Shown here in pieces: positions 54,757 through 64,000 of a DNA stretch of 64,000 nucleotides; the first letter of the stretch is position 1, and each line of letters opens with the position of its first letter. The translations under genes were made by a program, and so were the position numbers. The notes under the pieces are model-generated. The model saw only the letters and a program-made list of their open reading frames with translations. It was not told the origin of the DNA and ran no database searches. Source of the stretch: Basidiobolus meristosporus CBS 931.73 (taxonomy: Eukaryota; Basidiobolomycota; Basidiobolomycetes; Basidiobolales; Basidiobolaceae); the NCBI GenBank assembly GCA_002104905.1, contig MCFE01000289.1:1-64000 (forward strand), read 5' to 3'.

Positions 54757-55590
54757 CATTACTCAGTGATTGCCATTCAATGATCCCCCTTCCCAATCTA
54801 CCCCATCTGCCCTTTCCCGGGCCACGAATGGATTTCCCTGAGGCCGATTTGGGGTTGGGGTCGATAGCCAACGTTGCGGTATTCCCCCCCCCTCCCCGTG
54901 ACACGTCGCACCTTGATCCGTTAATTTGCTCTGTTGAATACGTTACACTGGCACATCTTTATTCCCCAAATTGGCCCCTACACCATATATACCAATAAAT
55001 GGCTGATCCCAACCACAGCAACCTTTGACTGACACCTCGTTCCTTAGCGGGTCGTCCTCCCTTCCACTCTAGGGTGGGGGGTTTGCGGAGGGGGTGTTCC
55101 ATCGATCGCAACTGTCAAACTTCCGGCCCATTCATTGCTGATCCACCTGATTCGTAGGCCCAACGCTTCACAGAGTGCCATCGCTTGCCTCGTCCCTGGC
55201 CAATCATACGCGGCTCGGCTTGTTTATACGCCGTAGGCTTATTGGTGGTGGATCGTGTGGAACTCTCGCGCATGCCTACCTTTGGAAGGAACTGGCTTGG
55301 CGCGCATCAAAATAATCGGCCAACCCTCATCGCTTCCACCCTTCATCAGACGTGGTCGATTCGGAGGAGTTTCGGACATGTCGAGTGCCACTGGTGGACT
55401 TGGTGGGTGTTTCATCGTGGGAGTGGGGGCGGGGCTGGCAATGCTCTTGCTGAACCAAATCGCCTGGACGAATGGTTGTGTCAAGCCTTGACTTTATCAC
55501 CTGCCAAATCGGTAAGGGGTTGTTGGTATGACTGGAGAAAATTCCGGTCAAGTGTGGAGTGGCTTTGGTGGTGGTAACCTTGACAATAGT
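54757..55590. other. Transition from gene block to repeats
   Basis: It has the transporter 3' region (CCCCCCCCTCCCC near 54888). Open frames near 55185-55577 include a hydrophobic stretch but no supported gene. Confidence 0.5.
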
Positions 55591-58500
55591 GATGCAGTCA
55601 ATGGTTGGTGTCCAACTGGTCTCTCTGTGGGTCTCTTCACCCTTGGATCCTGAAATGATTTGGTTGAGGGAGCTCTCATTTGTGTGTGCATATTACCATT
55701 CCAAAATTCCACTGTGGGCATCTTAATAAACCCTGGACTTCTTGATGTTGTTGCTCTGCCCACCTGTGGGATCTCCACTCTGTCTACAATGGAGGATGCG
55801 GAGACTGTGGTAGTAGAAGTACCTTTCTCTGTAAGCTCATCAACCTCACTGGAGCATGGTACCACTGGCTGCCCTTCAATCTCTTGTGAAAATAGCTGTT
55901 GTCTTGTTGGTAATTCTTCTTGGCTGTTCTAGGAATTGCACTGTTCTTGGTTGACAGTGCTGATTATCAAATACTTCAGCTTTTGTCTCACACTTCTCTG
56001 TCTCCAACTTAGCCAGACTTTCCTTTCTTTCCCTTATCACTGCCAGGACCTCACCTGCCACTGAATACTTGTTGTATTGTGTTATGTATTTTCCTGATGA
56101 ATGCTGCAATGGTGCTTCTATCTCTGATTGCTCTTCTCCAGCTGGCACTCTTCCAACCACCTGACATTTCACTGCCACTTGTTAAGAGCTCCCAATCTTA
56201 CATGAGATGGGCCTTAGAGGAAGCTACAGGTTTTTTGCCATGGTAACCTAGTCTTTTTGCCATTTGTAGTAGCAATTATTCTTGGAATATCTTCTTAGCA
56301 TACCAATGATGGCCCAAAATCACCTTGCTTGTTTGAAAGCAGGATACTACTTATGAAACAGATCAAGCACATACTGATTGGCCTTTGGCTCTACATAGTG
56401 CCAAGGAGAACTGTCCTTTAAATAACTGTGTGCAGAGCTCACACAGCCTCCTGAGTATCAGCCCAATTATAATCATTGCACTTGACTGTATCTTAGATCA
56501 TCAGTGTCCATTGACTTTTAGGCACTAGTATATATATTGTAGTCTCTCCCTCTCATACTGGAATAGGTATTTCTATGGGCATTATCTTTAGGCACTGGTG
56601 ATGTGCTTCAAAGACTGTACCATCCCTATGAAGAATAATTGCAATGATCCTGTCAAAAGGCCATCACAATGCTTAATTTCCACAACTAAGAGGTCCTTAT
56701 GAAAAAAATAATTGTGATGATCCCATCAAAAGCCCTTTACAAAATTTAAATTCTGTAACTAATAGGCATTGATGCCATCAGGGCACTGTGAAAAAAACTT
56801 TTGAAAAAAAGTTGCACCTCAGATTTCCTGAAAAACTTGATCAAATTCTTCATCACAACAATACATAAGTGGCTTTTGATTGTTTCTCTGCCATTCCTCT
56901 CACTTTCCAGTCCTGGATACTGAGTCATCTTTTATGCTTGTGTACAAGGATTGGCTATTCCCTCTTTCTCCTACTCCTTAATTACAAGCTCAACCTGTCC
57001 TCATACTTTTCATACACATAATTGGTATATTTCCTTTGGATATTCAGACATAACTCAATAGTAGATTGTACTAACCCATACAAGTCCTTATACCCAACAC
57101 TAAGATTAATTCAGCCTCATACTCAATAAGTAACTCCATTAAATTCCACCATTCAATAATACTGCTGGCCAAATGTTCTTTGCCCATGACTTAGCAGGAG
57201 CCCTGTGACTTTATGTCATTGATAACTTTTTGAGTTCTTGATGTTATTACTTTGTCTGTCAGTGGGATCTCCACTCTGTTAACAATGGAGGATGTGGAGG
57301 CTGCCATAGACAAATTGCCTTTCTCTGCAAACTCATCTAACTCACTGGAGTGTAGCTCAACTGGTCACGCTTCCAACTCTTGTGAGAACTGCTGTTTTCT
57401 TGTTGATAGTTCTTCTTGGCCACAATGGGATTCAGTCTGTTCCAGGCTTAGAGCATTGATTGGCAAGAACTGCAGCTTTTCTTATGTTTCCCTGTCTCTG
57501 GCTTAGGTAGACTTTTCCCCTCTGACTATTCCTTTATCACTGCCAGGTCTTTCACTGCTACTTTCTCTAAGTGCTTCTTGTATTGAACTATATTTCTCCT
57601 TGATAAATGCTGCTCTGTTGCATCTGTCTTGGCCTGCTTGTCCCTTGCTGGCACTCTGTGGGCAGCCTAATGCTTCTTTTCTGCTTGTTTCAAGCTCTCA
57701 GCCCATACTGTCATAGGCTCTTGAGGTAGCTGCTTCTTTTTATCACTGCTAGGTTCTTAACTGCTACTTTGACTGAGTGCTACTTGAGTAGAATCACAAT
57801 TTTTCCTTGGTGAATGTTGCTCTGGTGCATCTGTGTCTGCATGCTTTCCCTTATTTGGGCTCTTCTGGTTACCCAATGACCCTTTGACACTTGTTTGGAG
57901 CTTTTGGCCATGCTGTAATGGGCTCTAGTGGAAGCCGCTGGTTTTTAGCCATAGATCCCTTGTTCTTCCACCTTTGTTAGTTTCTGCTATTCTTGAGATA
58001 CCTTCTTAGCACACCAGTCCTGGCCCAAAATCCATTTGCTTGTTTGAGTCCAGGATTATGCTCATGGCAAGACTAAAGCACATTCTGCTAGGCCTTGAGG
58101 TCCTGATAGTTGCATGGTATGCTGGCCTTAAGTTGTTGGCATGCTAGACTTCTAATGGCCTCTTGAATATTAGCCCACTCCCTATGAGAAATTATTGTAA
58201 TGATCCCATCAAAAGGCCATCACAATGCTAAAGTCTCAAGACAAAGTGGTACTGATCCCTTCAGGACACCATCTAAAGACCATTGAAAAATAACTGCACC
58301 CCAGATCTCACAAAACACTTAGTCAAAATTCTTTGTCACAACAATGTATCAGTGGTTTTTGATTGGTTCCCTGCCAATTTGCTCACTTTTTGATCCCAGA
58401 CACTCTATCACCTCCTACATTTGTGCACATTAATTGACTATTACCTTGTTTTCACACTCCTTACTTCCTGACTCAACTGTTTCTCTTACTTTTCATACAT

Positions 58501-59043
58501 ACAAATTGATTTACTTCAGTTGAAGCTCAGTTGTACTTCAATTGCCAATTGTATTGACCTATACAAGTCCCTATACCCTACACTAACATTGAGCCCAACC
58601 CCACACTCAACAAGTAACGCCATTAAAATCCACCACTCAATAAGTATTTCTGCTGTAATGCTCTGGTTCCACAACTTTGGTGGGAACTAAATGGCTTTAT
58701 GCCACTGTTCATTCACTGGTTCCTGCATGTCCTGTTCTTCAGCTAGCCCTGCAAGGTCTAGCACCTCATCTGCCAGTTTTTGTAATAAATCCTTGCAATA
58801 TTTCAGTGAGTTTTCTTGAGCACTGCTCTTGAAGAAGTGCTGCAACCTCTTGGTGTGCCTATTGATATTCCAAAACTCCACTGAAGGCATTGTAATAGTC
58901 TTTTGAGCTCTTGACATTGTAGCCTTGTCTTTCAGTGAGATCCCCACTCTGTCAACAAAGGAGGATGCAGAGGCTGTGATAGAAGAATTGCCTTTTTCTG
59001 CAAACTCATCTACCTTGCTGGAGTGTAGCTCAACTGGCTGCGC

Positions 59044-60114
59044 TGTGGTGGTGTATAGGTCCAAGGGAGAGATACGTCCAACACTTCTCAAGTGTTTTGT
59101 GTGTGGGGTGTTCACTGGGTGCGATAACCTCTGGCAAAAGCTTGCTAGGAATACTTGGGTTCTGTCTCTAATCTAATGTGAAGGGGAATAAAGCCACAAG
59201 CTTGTCAAGGGAAAACTATTGAGCTACAATCCCCAACTTAGTTGGCGTCTTAACAAAAGTATGTGCTGGGTTCAGCATCCTTTGAGATGACAATGTACTA
59301 AAACTTCAAAAGTCAAAACAACTGTAAACTCCACCAGCAGGGACTTGATAAGAATACAGCTTTGGTCAATAGTTACAAAGACAGAAAAGTATCTTTGCCT
59401 GTACAAGAACAAACTTGGGAAAGAATCAAATATAATAAAAGATACCTACTCTGAGTATTCCTCACAAGTAGTGCCTCCAAGGTCAGTTGGCTGTCAGCGC
59501 GGTTTCCTGGGAGTGTCCTGTGGTCTAGGGTTGGAAGTTCAGGTAGCAGCAGGTAGCAGTGATCACACTAATCAACAAGTTGGTATATTGATAAAAGGGA
59601 TGATGATTTATTGTTGAGGGATAGCCTCCCTTATATACTTTTCTCACTGGCTAAGTGATTACTAATCATGGTGTTCCAGAAGGTTCCGGAGATCAATAGA
59701 AATCTTAATGACATCAGAATGACCTAAGAATGTTCTAAGTAGGTGCCAGAAGGTTCTAAGAGGCACAGCACATCCAACCAATCAGGAATCAGTATTCTGA
59801 AACCTGTGTAACATGGGGATACCATATATGGTATGGAAATGGTAGGGATGGTGACACGGGCTGATCATGTGTCACGGGTACTGGCGCGGGTACTTGCCTA
59901 ATATAGAAGTACTTATAGCTAGTAATCTTACATAAAGTGAGGGGTAACTTATGTAATAAGGTATGCAGGTGTGATAGTCAACCGGCTTATGGGATAGTAC
60001 TGATTGGGTAAGACAAATGGGATAAAACCAAAATAAGTGTAGTAGAGATATAGGGAAGTAGAAAATAAGGGAATGAGCACATCTGTCAGTGGGTGTCACT
60101 GTCACCCCACTACA
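59044..60114 (-). mobile_element. Solo-LTR-like insertion of about 1.07 kb
   Basis: It starts TGTGGTGGTG and ends CACCCCACTACA, interrupting the third gag-like copy (sequence resumes ACTCCCAACTCTTGTGAG). Flanks GCGC and GCAC suggest a degraded target duplication. On the minus strand a TATA-like TATATAAG and AATAAATCATC resemble LTR promoter and poly(A) signals. A related copy begins near 63449. Confidence 0.6.
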
Positions 60115-60484
60115 GCACTCCCAACTCTTGTGAGAACAGCTGTTTTCTTGTTGGTAATTCTTCTTGGCTATGATGGGATTCAGTCTGTTCCAGGCTTGCG
60201 GCATTAATTGGCAAGAACTACAGTTTTTTTTGAATGCCTCCCTGTCTCAGGCTTGGGTAGACATTTTTCCCTTTACCTTTTCCTTTATCACTGCCAGGTC
60301 TTTCACTGCTACTTTGTCTGAGTGCTTCTTGTATTGAACTATGTTTTCTCCTTGATAAATTCTGCTCTGACACATCTGTTTTGGCCTGCTTGTCCCTTAC
60401 TGGCTCTCTTCCGGCAACCTGACATTTCTTTTCTTCTTATTTTGAGCTCTCAACCATAGTTATGACAGACTCCTGTAAAAGCTG

Positions 60485-61655
60485 CTAGTTTTTATCACTG
60501 CCAGGTCCTTCACTGCTACTTTGATTGGGTGCTTCTTGAGTGGTACTATGCTTTTTCCTTGATAAATGCTGTGCTGGTGCATCTGTGTCTGCCTGCTTGT
60601 CCCTAATTGGCACTCTTCCAGCTACATGACATCTTTTTGATGCTTGTCTGGAGCTTTTGGCCCTGCTTGTAATGGGCTCTAGTTGAAGCTGCTGGCTTTT
60701 AGCCATGGAACCCTTGTTCTTCCACCTTTCATAGTTTCTGCTATTCTTAAGATTCTTTCTTAGCATACCAATGCTGGCCCAAAATCCATTTGCCTGTTTG
60801 AATCCAGGAAAATGCTCATGGAACAAGTCAAGTGCATTCTGCTTGGCCTTGAGTTCCTGATGGTCACATGGTATACTGGCCTTAAGGTGATGACATGCTA
60901 AACCTCTCATAGCTTCTTGAATATTAGCCCACTCTTCATTACTGCACTCAATGGCTTCACAGATCTTCAATGTCTTTTGATTTTTAGGCTTTGGTATAAA
61001 CACCACATTGTCTCCTTCCCACACTGTGATAGGTTTTTCTGTGGGCTTTATCTTTGGGCACTGTTGTTGTGCTTCAAAGACTGCATGGCTTTCCTCTGCT
61101 GTTACATTTGGGAAATGGCTCAATTCATAGCTGTGACATTAAGCTACTTGAGTTCCTTCTTTCCAGCAAAGATACTGCTTTCTCTACCTGGGATATTGAT
61201 TGCTCTATAACTTTTATCTGCTCATCCTGTTGCTGGACTATTTCCTGGTTTCTCTGGGCCATTGCATCTATCCTATTTGCCACTGCACCTAATTGCTTCA
61301 TTAATGCTTAAGTGTGAGCTGACAACATACTTGCTAATATGGGTGGTGGTGATGTTATGACAGGCACTTGATGGTCTTCAATTGAGGGTACTGCATTTGC
61401 TACATTCTCATCTGCCAGAGCATAACAGTCAGCTTGTGGCTCTGCAGAGATTTTCAATTGCCTACTTGACTGAGAGCCTGAGGAGTACGCATTATTATCT
61501 TCAATGGGCACCCTGTCCACAGGGCCTTTTTTGGATGTAGCCCTGCTTATTGCACTGAATATCAAAGCAAGCTGTTGTCCAACTGTTCTTCTGTTGCCAT
61601 CAGCAGTGGGGTTTGGTTGGAAACCAGATGACTTTGCTTTATTTTTTGGTGGCAT
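60485..61655 (-). pseudogene. Gag-like protein of a retroelement, frame-broken
   Basis: Frame 61308-61655 begins MPPKNKAKSSGFQPNP. Its downstream region encodes a coiled-coil-like stretch (QRNQEIVQQQDEQIKV) after a stop. Frame 60485-61123 continues with IECSNEEWANIQEAMRGLAC, NALDLFHEHFPGFKQANG and a basic Ser-rich tail. The layout, a disordered start, coiled coil, compact core and basic tail, is like a capsid/gag protein. I find no protease, RT or integrase nearby. The exact superfamily is unknown. Confidence 0.5.
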
Positions 61656-62029
61656 ATATATGAAAGTGAGTCAAACTAAAGGGGAGATAGTGTTGCATAT
61701 ACATGTGTATGTGGTGCCACAACTTTATTTATAATGCTTACTATGGCAGGTCATCATTAAATCTTACATTCAAGTAGGTGCAATGTCTCAAACACAAGAC
61801 TGTCTTAAGTTCACATGAGTGTTGACCAAAAAGTGATATAATAGCATTACATTGTTAAAGGTCAAGCTGTTTAACACATAGACAAGACTACTTTGACTTA
61901 ATGCCATAAGAGAAGAGAAAAAAGACCATGTGGCTATTGTAGCAAGCCACTCAGCCATGAAGCACACAAACAGTATAGGAAGTATTACAAGGATCATGGC
62001 CAGTGTTTTGCCACACAATTCATATTTGG
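61656..62029. other. Unassigned repeat-region spacer
   Basis: No gene is seen between the gag-like pseudogene and the transposase fragment. Confidence 0.4.
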
Positions 62030-62826
62030 CCATTCATTGGTCACTACTGTACCAACATTATCTTGCCAGCCAGTTGATACTTCTATATCAGCACCTGGCC
62101 GTCTTTGTCACCATGTGCAAACTGAGTCAGGTGAGTTTGTGATGCCATTAGGCTCACCCCAGCCTTCTGATTATGGCACACAGAGTTATATCACTAAAGT
62201 AGCAGTCTCCATGATGGACTGTGAGCCTATCTTCCCTAACAACAGTACTCTGCATGAGCCTGCAAAATCCCATTATGCAATGAGTCAACACCTGTGGAAA
62301 AAAATGCTGAGGATACTCAATGGAGTCAAGTGAGCCCGGTATTTCACCTATTGGTGAATGATATGATGACATGACTGAAGAAGTGGTGTGTTTCCACTGA
62401 TATTAGTAATGGGGGCTTTGAGGATTTACTACTACTGCTTGCCAAAATCATCCCTGGATGCAACCTATTATGTACATGGTATAAATGGACAATCATCATG
62501 CAACTGGCAACATATGACCCAGAGACCATCTTGCTACCAGCATGTGTCAATAGTTGTATGATATTCACATTGGAAAATGCCACCATTGCAAGGTATCCAA
62601 CCTGTCAGGAATCCACCACCATTGGCAAAAACATTGCTTGCACTCCAGATATATTGCAGTAATACCAAGTCTAAAGAAGCTCATGCTGTCCAACAAATAT
62701 TGTGAAGCTATAAAGTACCACACTCAGTATCAATCAAGCACAAACATATCCAATACATTTGATAGTGAACATTACAAACAGCTAAGGAGCAAGGGCTACT
62801 TTGAAGATATGTACAACATGTTATGA
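62030..62826 (+). pseudogene. Plavaka/CACTA-type transposase fragment
   Basis: The open frame at 62554-62826 includes CHHCKVSNLSGIHHHW, then YIAVIPSLKKLMLSNKYCEA and FDSEHYKQLRSKGYF. This pattern, a zinc ribbon followed by an IPLIPRLK-like motif and HYxxLxxKGxF, is found at the N-terminal part of Plavaka-type fungal DNA transposases (family recalled, not searched). Sequence before 62554 is broken by stops and the catalytic part is missing. It is a dead fragment. Confidence 0.5.
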
Positions 62827-62839
62827 ATAGACACAAGGC

Positions 62840-63440
62840 AGGAGGAAAAGCTAGGCATGGCAGGAAAGGACTTAGGTGTGGATCATCAAGGCAAGGCAGG
62901 ATTCAAGGCAAGGCTGTTTATTCAAGACCTGTGTTTATCAGACTGAGGAATACTTAAGGGGGGATAGGACTATATATACTTTTTGGCTATACTGATGCCG
63001 AGAGATATTAGCTAATACTAATGAGGTTGTGGGGTGAGGCACAGCAATGGTGCTGGGGATAATGACATAGATGACACGGCACTGAGACAGGATGGGGAAA
63101 TGGATTGGGTCACCTGATCATGTGACTAAGTCATGTGACCTGGTATTTCCATATATGGTACTGGACTATGAAAAATATGATGGAAAGCTTCCATGGAATG
63201 TTCCATTGTGCAACAATGGTTTGGAATGGTCAGGAACTTTCCGGAAGGTGGTAGAAGGTTCCAGAAGGAATCTCTTAGAAATTGAGCTAGGAAGCTGAAA
63301 CTTGGCATGGGTGTTCATGGTTGTCATGTGATCATGACACAACATGCCTTTGCCTTGGCACTTGATGGATTCTCCAATAACAAGTACACCACCAGCAAAT
63401 CCTGCTGGCCGCTGATTCTAATCAACCTGAATCTGCTGCC
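62840..63440. repeat. Decayed LTR-like repeat
   Basis: It holds a short repeated AAGGCAAGGC motif near 62890-62920, a TATATATACTT element near 62971 and a CATATATGG motif near 63151 also present near 59825 in the LTR-like insertion. It is probably a diverged LTR of the same broad family. Confidence 0.4.
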
Positions 63441-63448
63441 TATCTTAA

Positions 63449-64000
63449 GGTATAATGGTGTAGAGGTACTCCTGGGAGAAGCTACACAACTCAAGGTGTG
63501 TGAGATGTCTGATGGGTGCAATAACCTTTGCGTCCAAACTGCTGGTGTCTTTGTCAATATGTCACTACAGTAAAAGCTCCTACTTCTCTAGCTTCCTAGG
63601 GGCTCCAAGTGTCTCCAAAGGCCTCTGTGTATCTTGTGCACTACCCTGAAAAGCTCCTTGATAGCAGGTCTGAGATGTACTGTTGAAGGTAGCTGCAGTG
63701 ATCAACTGCTAATCAATAAGGGAGAAGTGTTACTGATAGAAGGGATGATTTATTGATGAGGGATTGCCTTGCCTTAAATACTTCTCCTGATTGCCAAGTG
63801 ATTACTGATGACAAGGTTCTAAAAGATTCCAGGCATCAGTGGAATTCTTGATGACATCACTGTGAGCTAAGAATATTCCAAGAATGTCCTGGAAGGTTCT
63901 AAAAGGCACAGCACATCCAACCAATCAGGGATCAGTAGTCTGAAACCTGTGCAACATAGAGATAAGACTTGTTCCGCTGGATAGTGCCCCATTGAGCCAT
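63449..64000 (-). repeat. Second copy of the 59044 LTR-like repeat, cut by the window end
   Basis: Blocks match in order, for example GGGTGCAATAACCTTTG versus GGGTGCGATAACCTCTG, GGGATGATTTATTGATGAGGGAT, and GGCACAGCACATCCAACCAA. The right end lies outside the window. Confidence 0.65.

Larger units (their letters stand above)
55600..61655 (-). mobile_element. Tandem array of decayed gag-like retroelement copies
   Basis: Three head-to-tail copies share long diverged blocks. The phrase around CAATGGAGGATG recurs at about 55789, 57285 and 58959, and the spacer phrase with GATCCCATCAAAAG recurs at about 56720 and 58205. The copies read on the minus strand. The last is the most readable (60485-61655) and is interrupted by an LTR-like insertion at 59044-60114. 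Confidence 0.65.

Noticed and set aside
55185-55577. Open frames with a glycine-rich hydrophobic stretch (GGCFIVGVGAGLAMLLL)
   Set aside because: Three frames overlap here, none has family features or clear splice partners, and the area borders repeats.
57000-59000. Possible CRISPR-like or satellite array from recurring phrases
   Set aside because: Repeats are kilobase-scale diverged TE copies, without short regular units or spacers.

Overview
The window comes from a eukaryote with short spliceosomal introns (mostly 50-80 bp, GT-AG plus two GC-AG candidates), compact genes and TTAGGG-type telomere-like motifs. The gene set (secreted GH20 hexosaminidase, tyrosine-kinase-like kinase, AVT-type vacuolar amino-acid transporter, fungal-style VTI1 and SWF1-like DHHC protein, together with presenilin, COA8, SNAPC1 and a P5B ATPase) points to an early-diverging (zygomycete-grade) fungus. 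I cannot name the species from sequence alone.

Layout. 1-6.8 kb: two decayed LINE-type retrotransposons. 6.8-17.35 kb: a nest of Ty1/copia material: a 3' end with LTR, a chimeric LINE/gag fragment, a solo LTR (TSD AAAAT), a 3.3 kb non-autonomous element (TSD TTTAT) and one coding-complete copia element on the minus strand with near-identical LTRs. 17.35-19.1 kb: spacer with a broken tRNA-Arg and an old LTR. 19-55 kb: the host gene block: GH20 hexosaminidase (+), TKL-like kinase (+), small unknown protein (-), P5B ATPase YPK9/ATP13A2 type (-), RPS16 (-), CCT6 (-), PPR protein (+), VTI1 (-), COA8 (-), SWF1-like palmitoyltransferase (+), SNAPC1-like (-), O-fucosyltransferase-like (-), rhomboid protease (+), alanine aminotransferase (+), RPL10A/uL1 (-), RPC11 (+), MYND zinc finger followed directly by presenilin (+), a small orphan (+), and an AVT-type transporter (+). 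55.6-64 kb: repeats again: three tandem decayed gag-like copies (-), a LTR-like insertion of about 1.07 kb, a Plavaka/CACTA-like transposase fragment (+), and more LTR-like sequence running off the end.

The genes are mainly unrelated housekeeping and membrane-traffic functions. Several pairs are divergent across short shared promoters (CCT6/PPR, COA8/DHHC, RPL10A/RPC11). The points most worth a second look are the MYND-presenilin junction (fusion or overlapping bicistronic mRNA), a kinase whose catalytic lysine seems relocated as in WNK kinases, the CCT6 start codon split by an intron, a copia element whose gag start codon lies inside a primer-binding site matching the initiator-tRNA anticodon loop, and single-base frame breaks in the kinase and in CCT6. 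Exon borders were derived by hand from splice signals, reading phase and family conservation.
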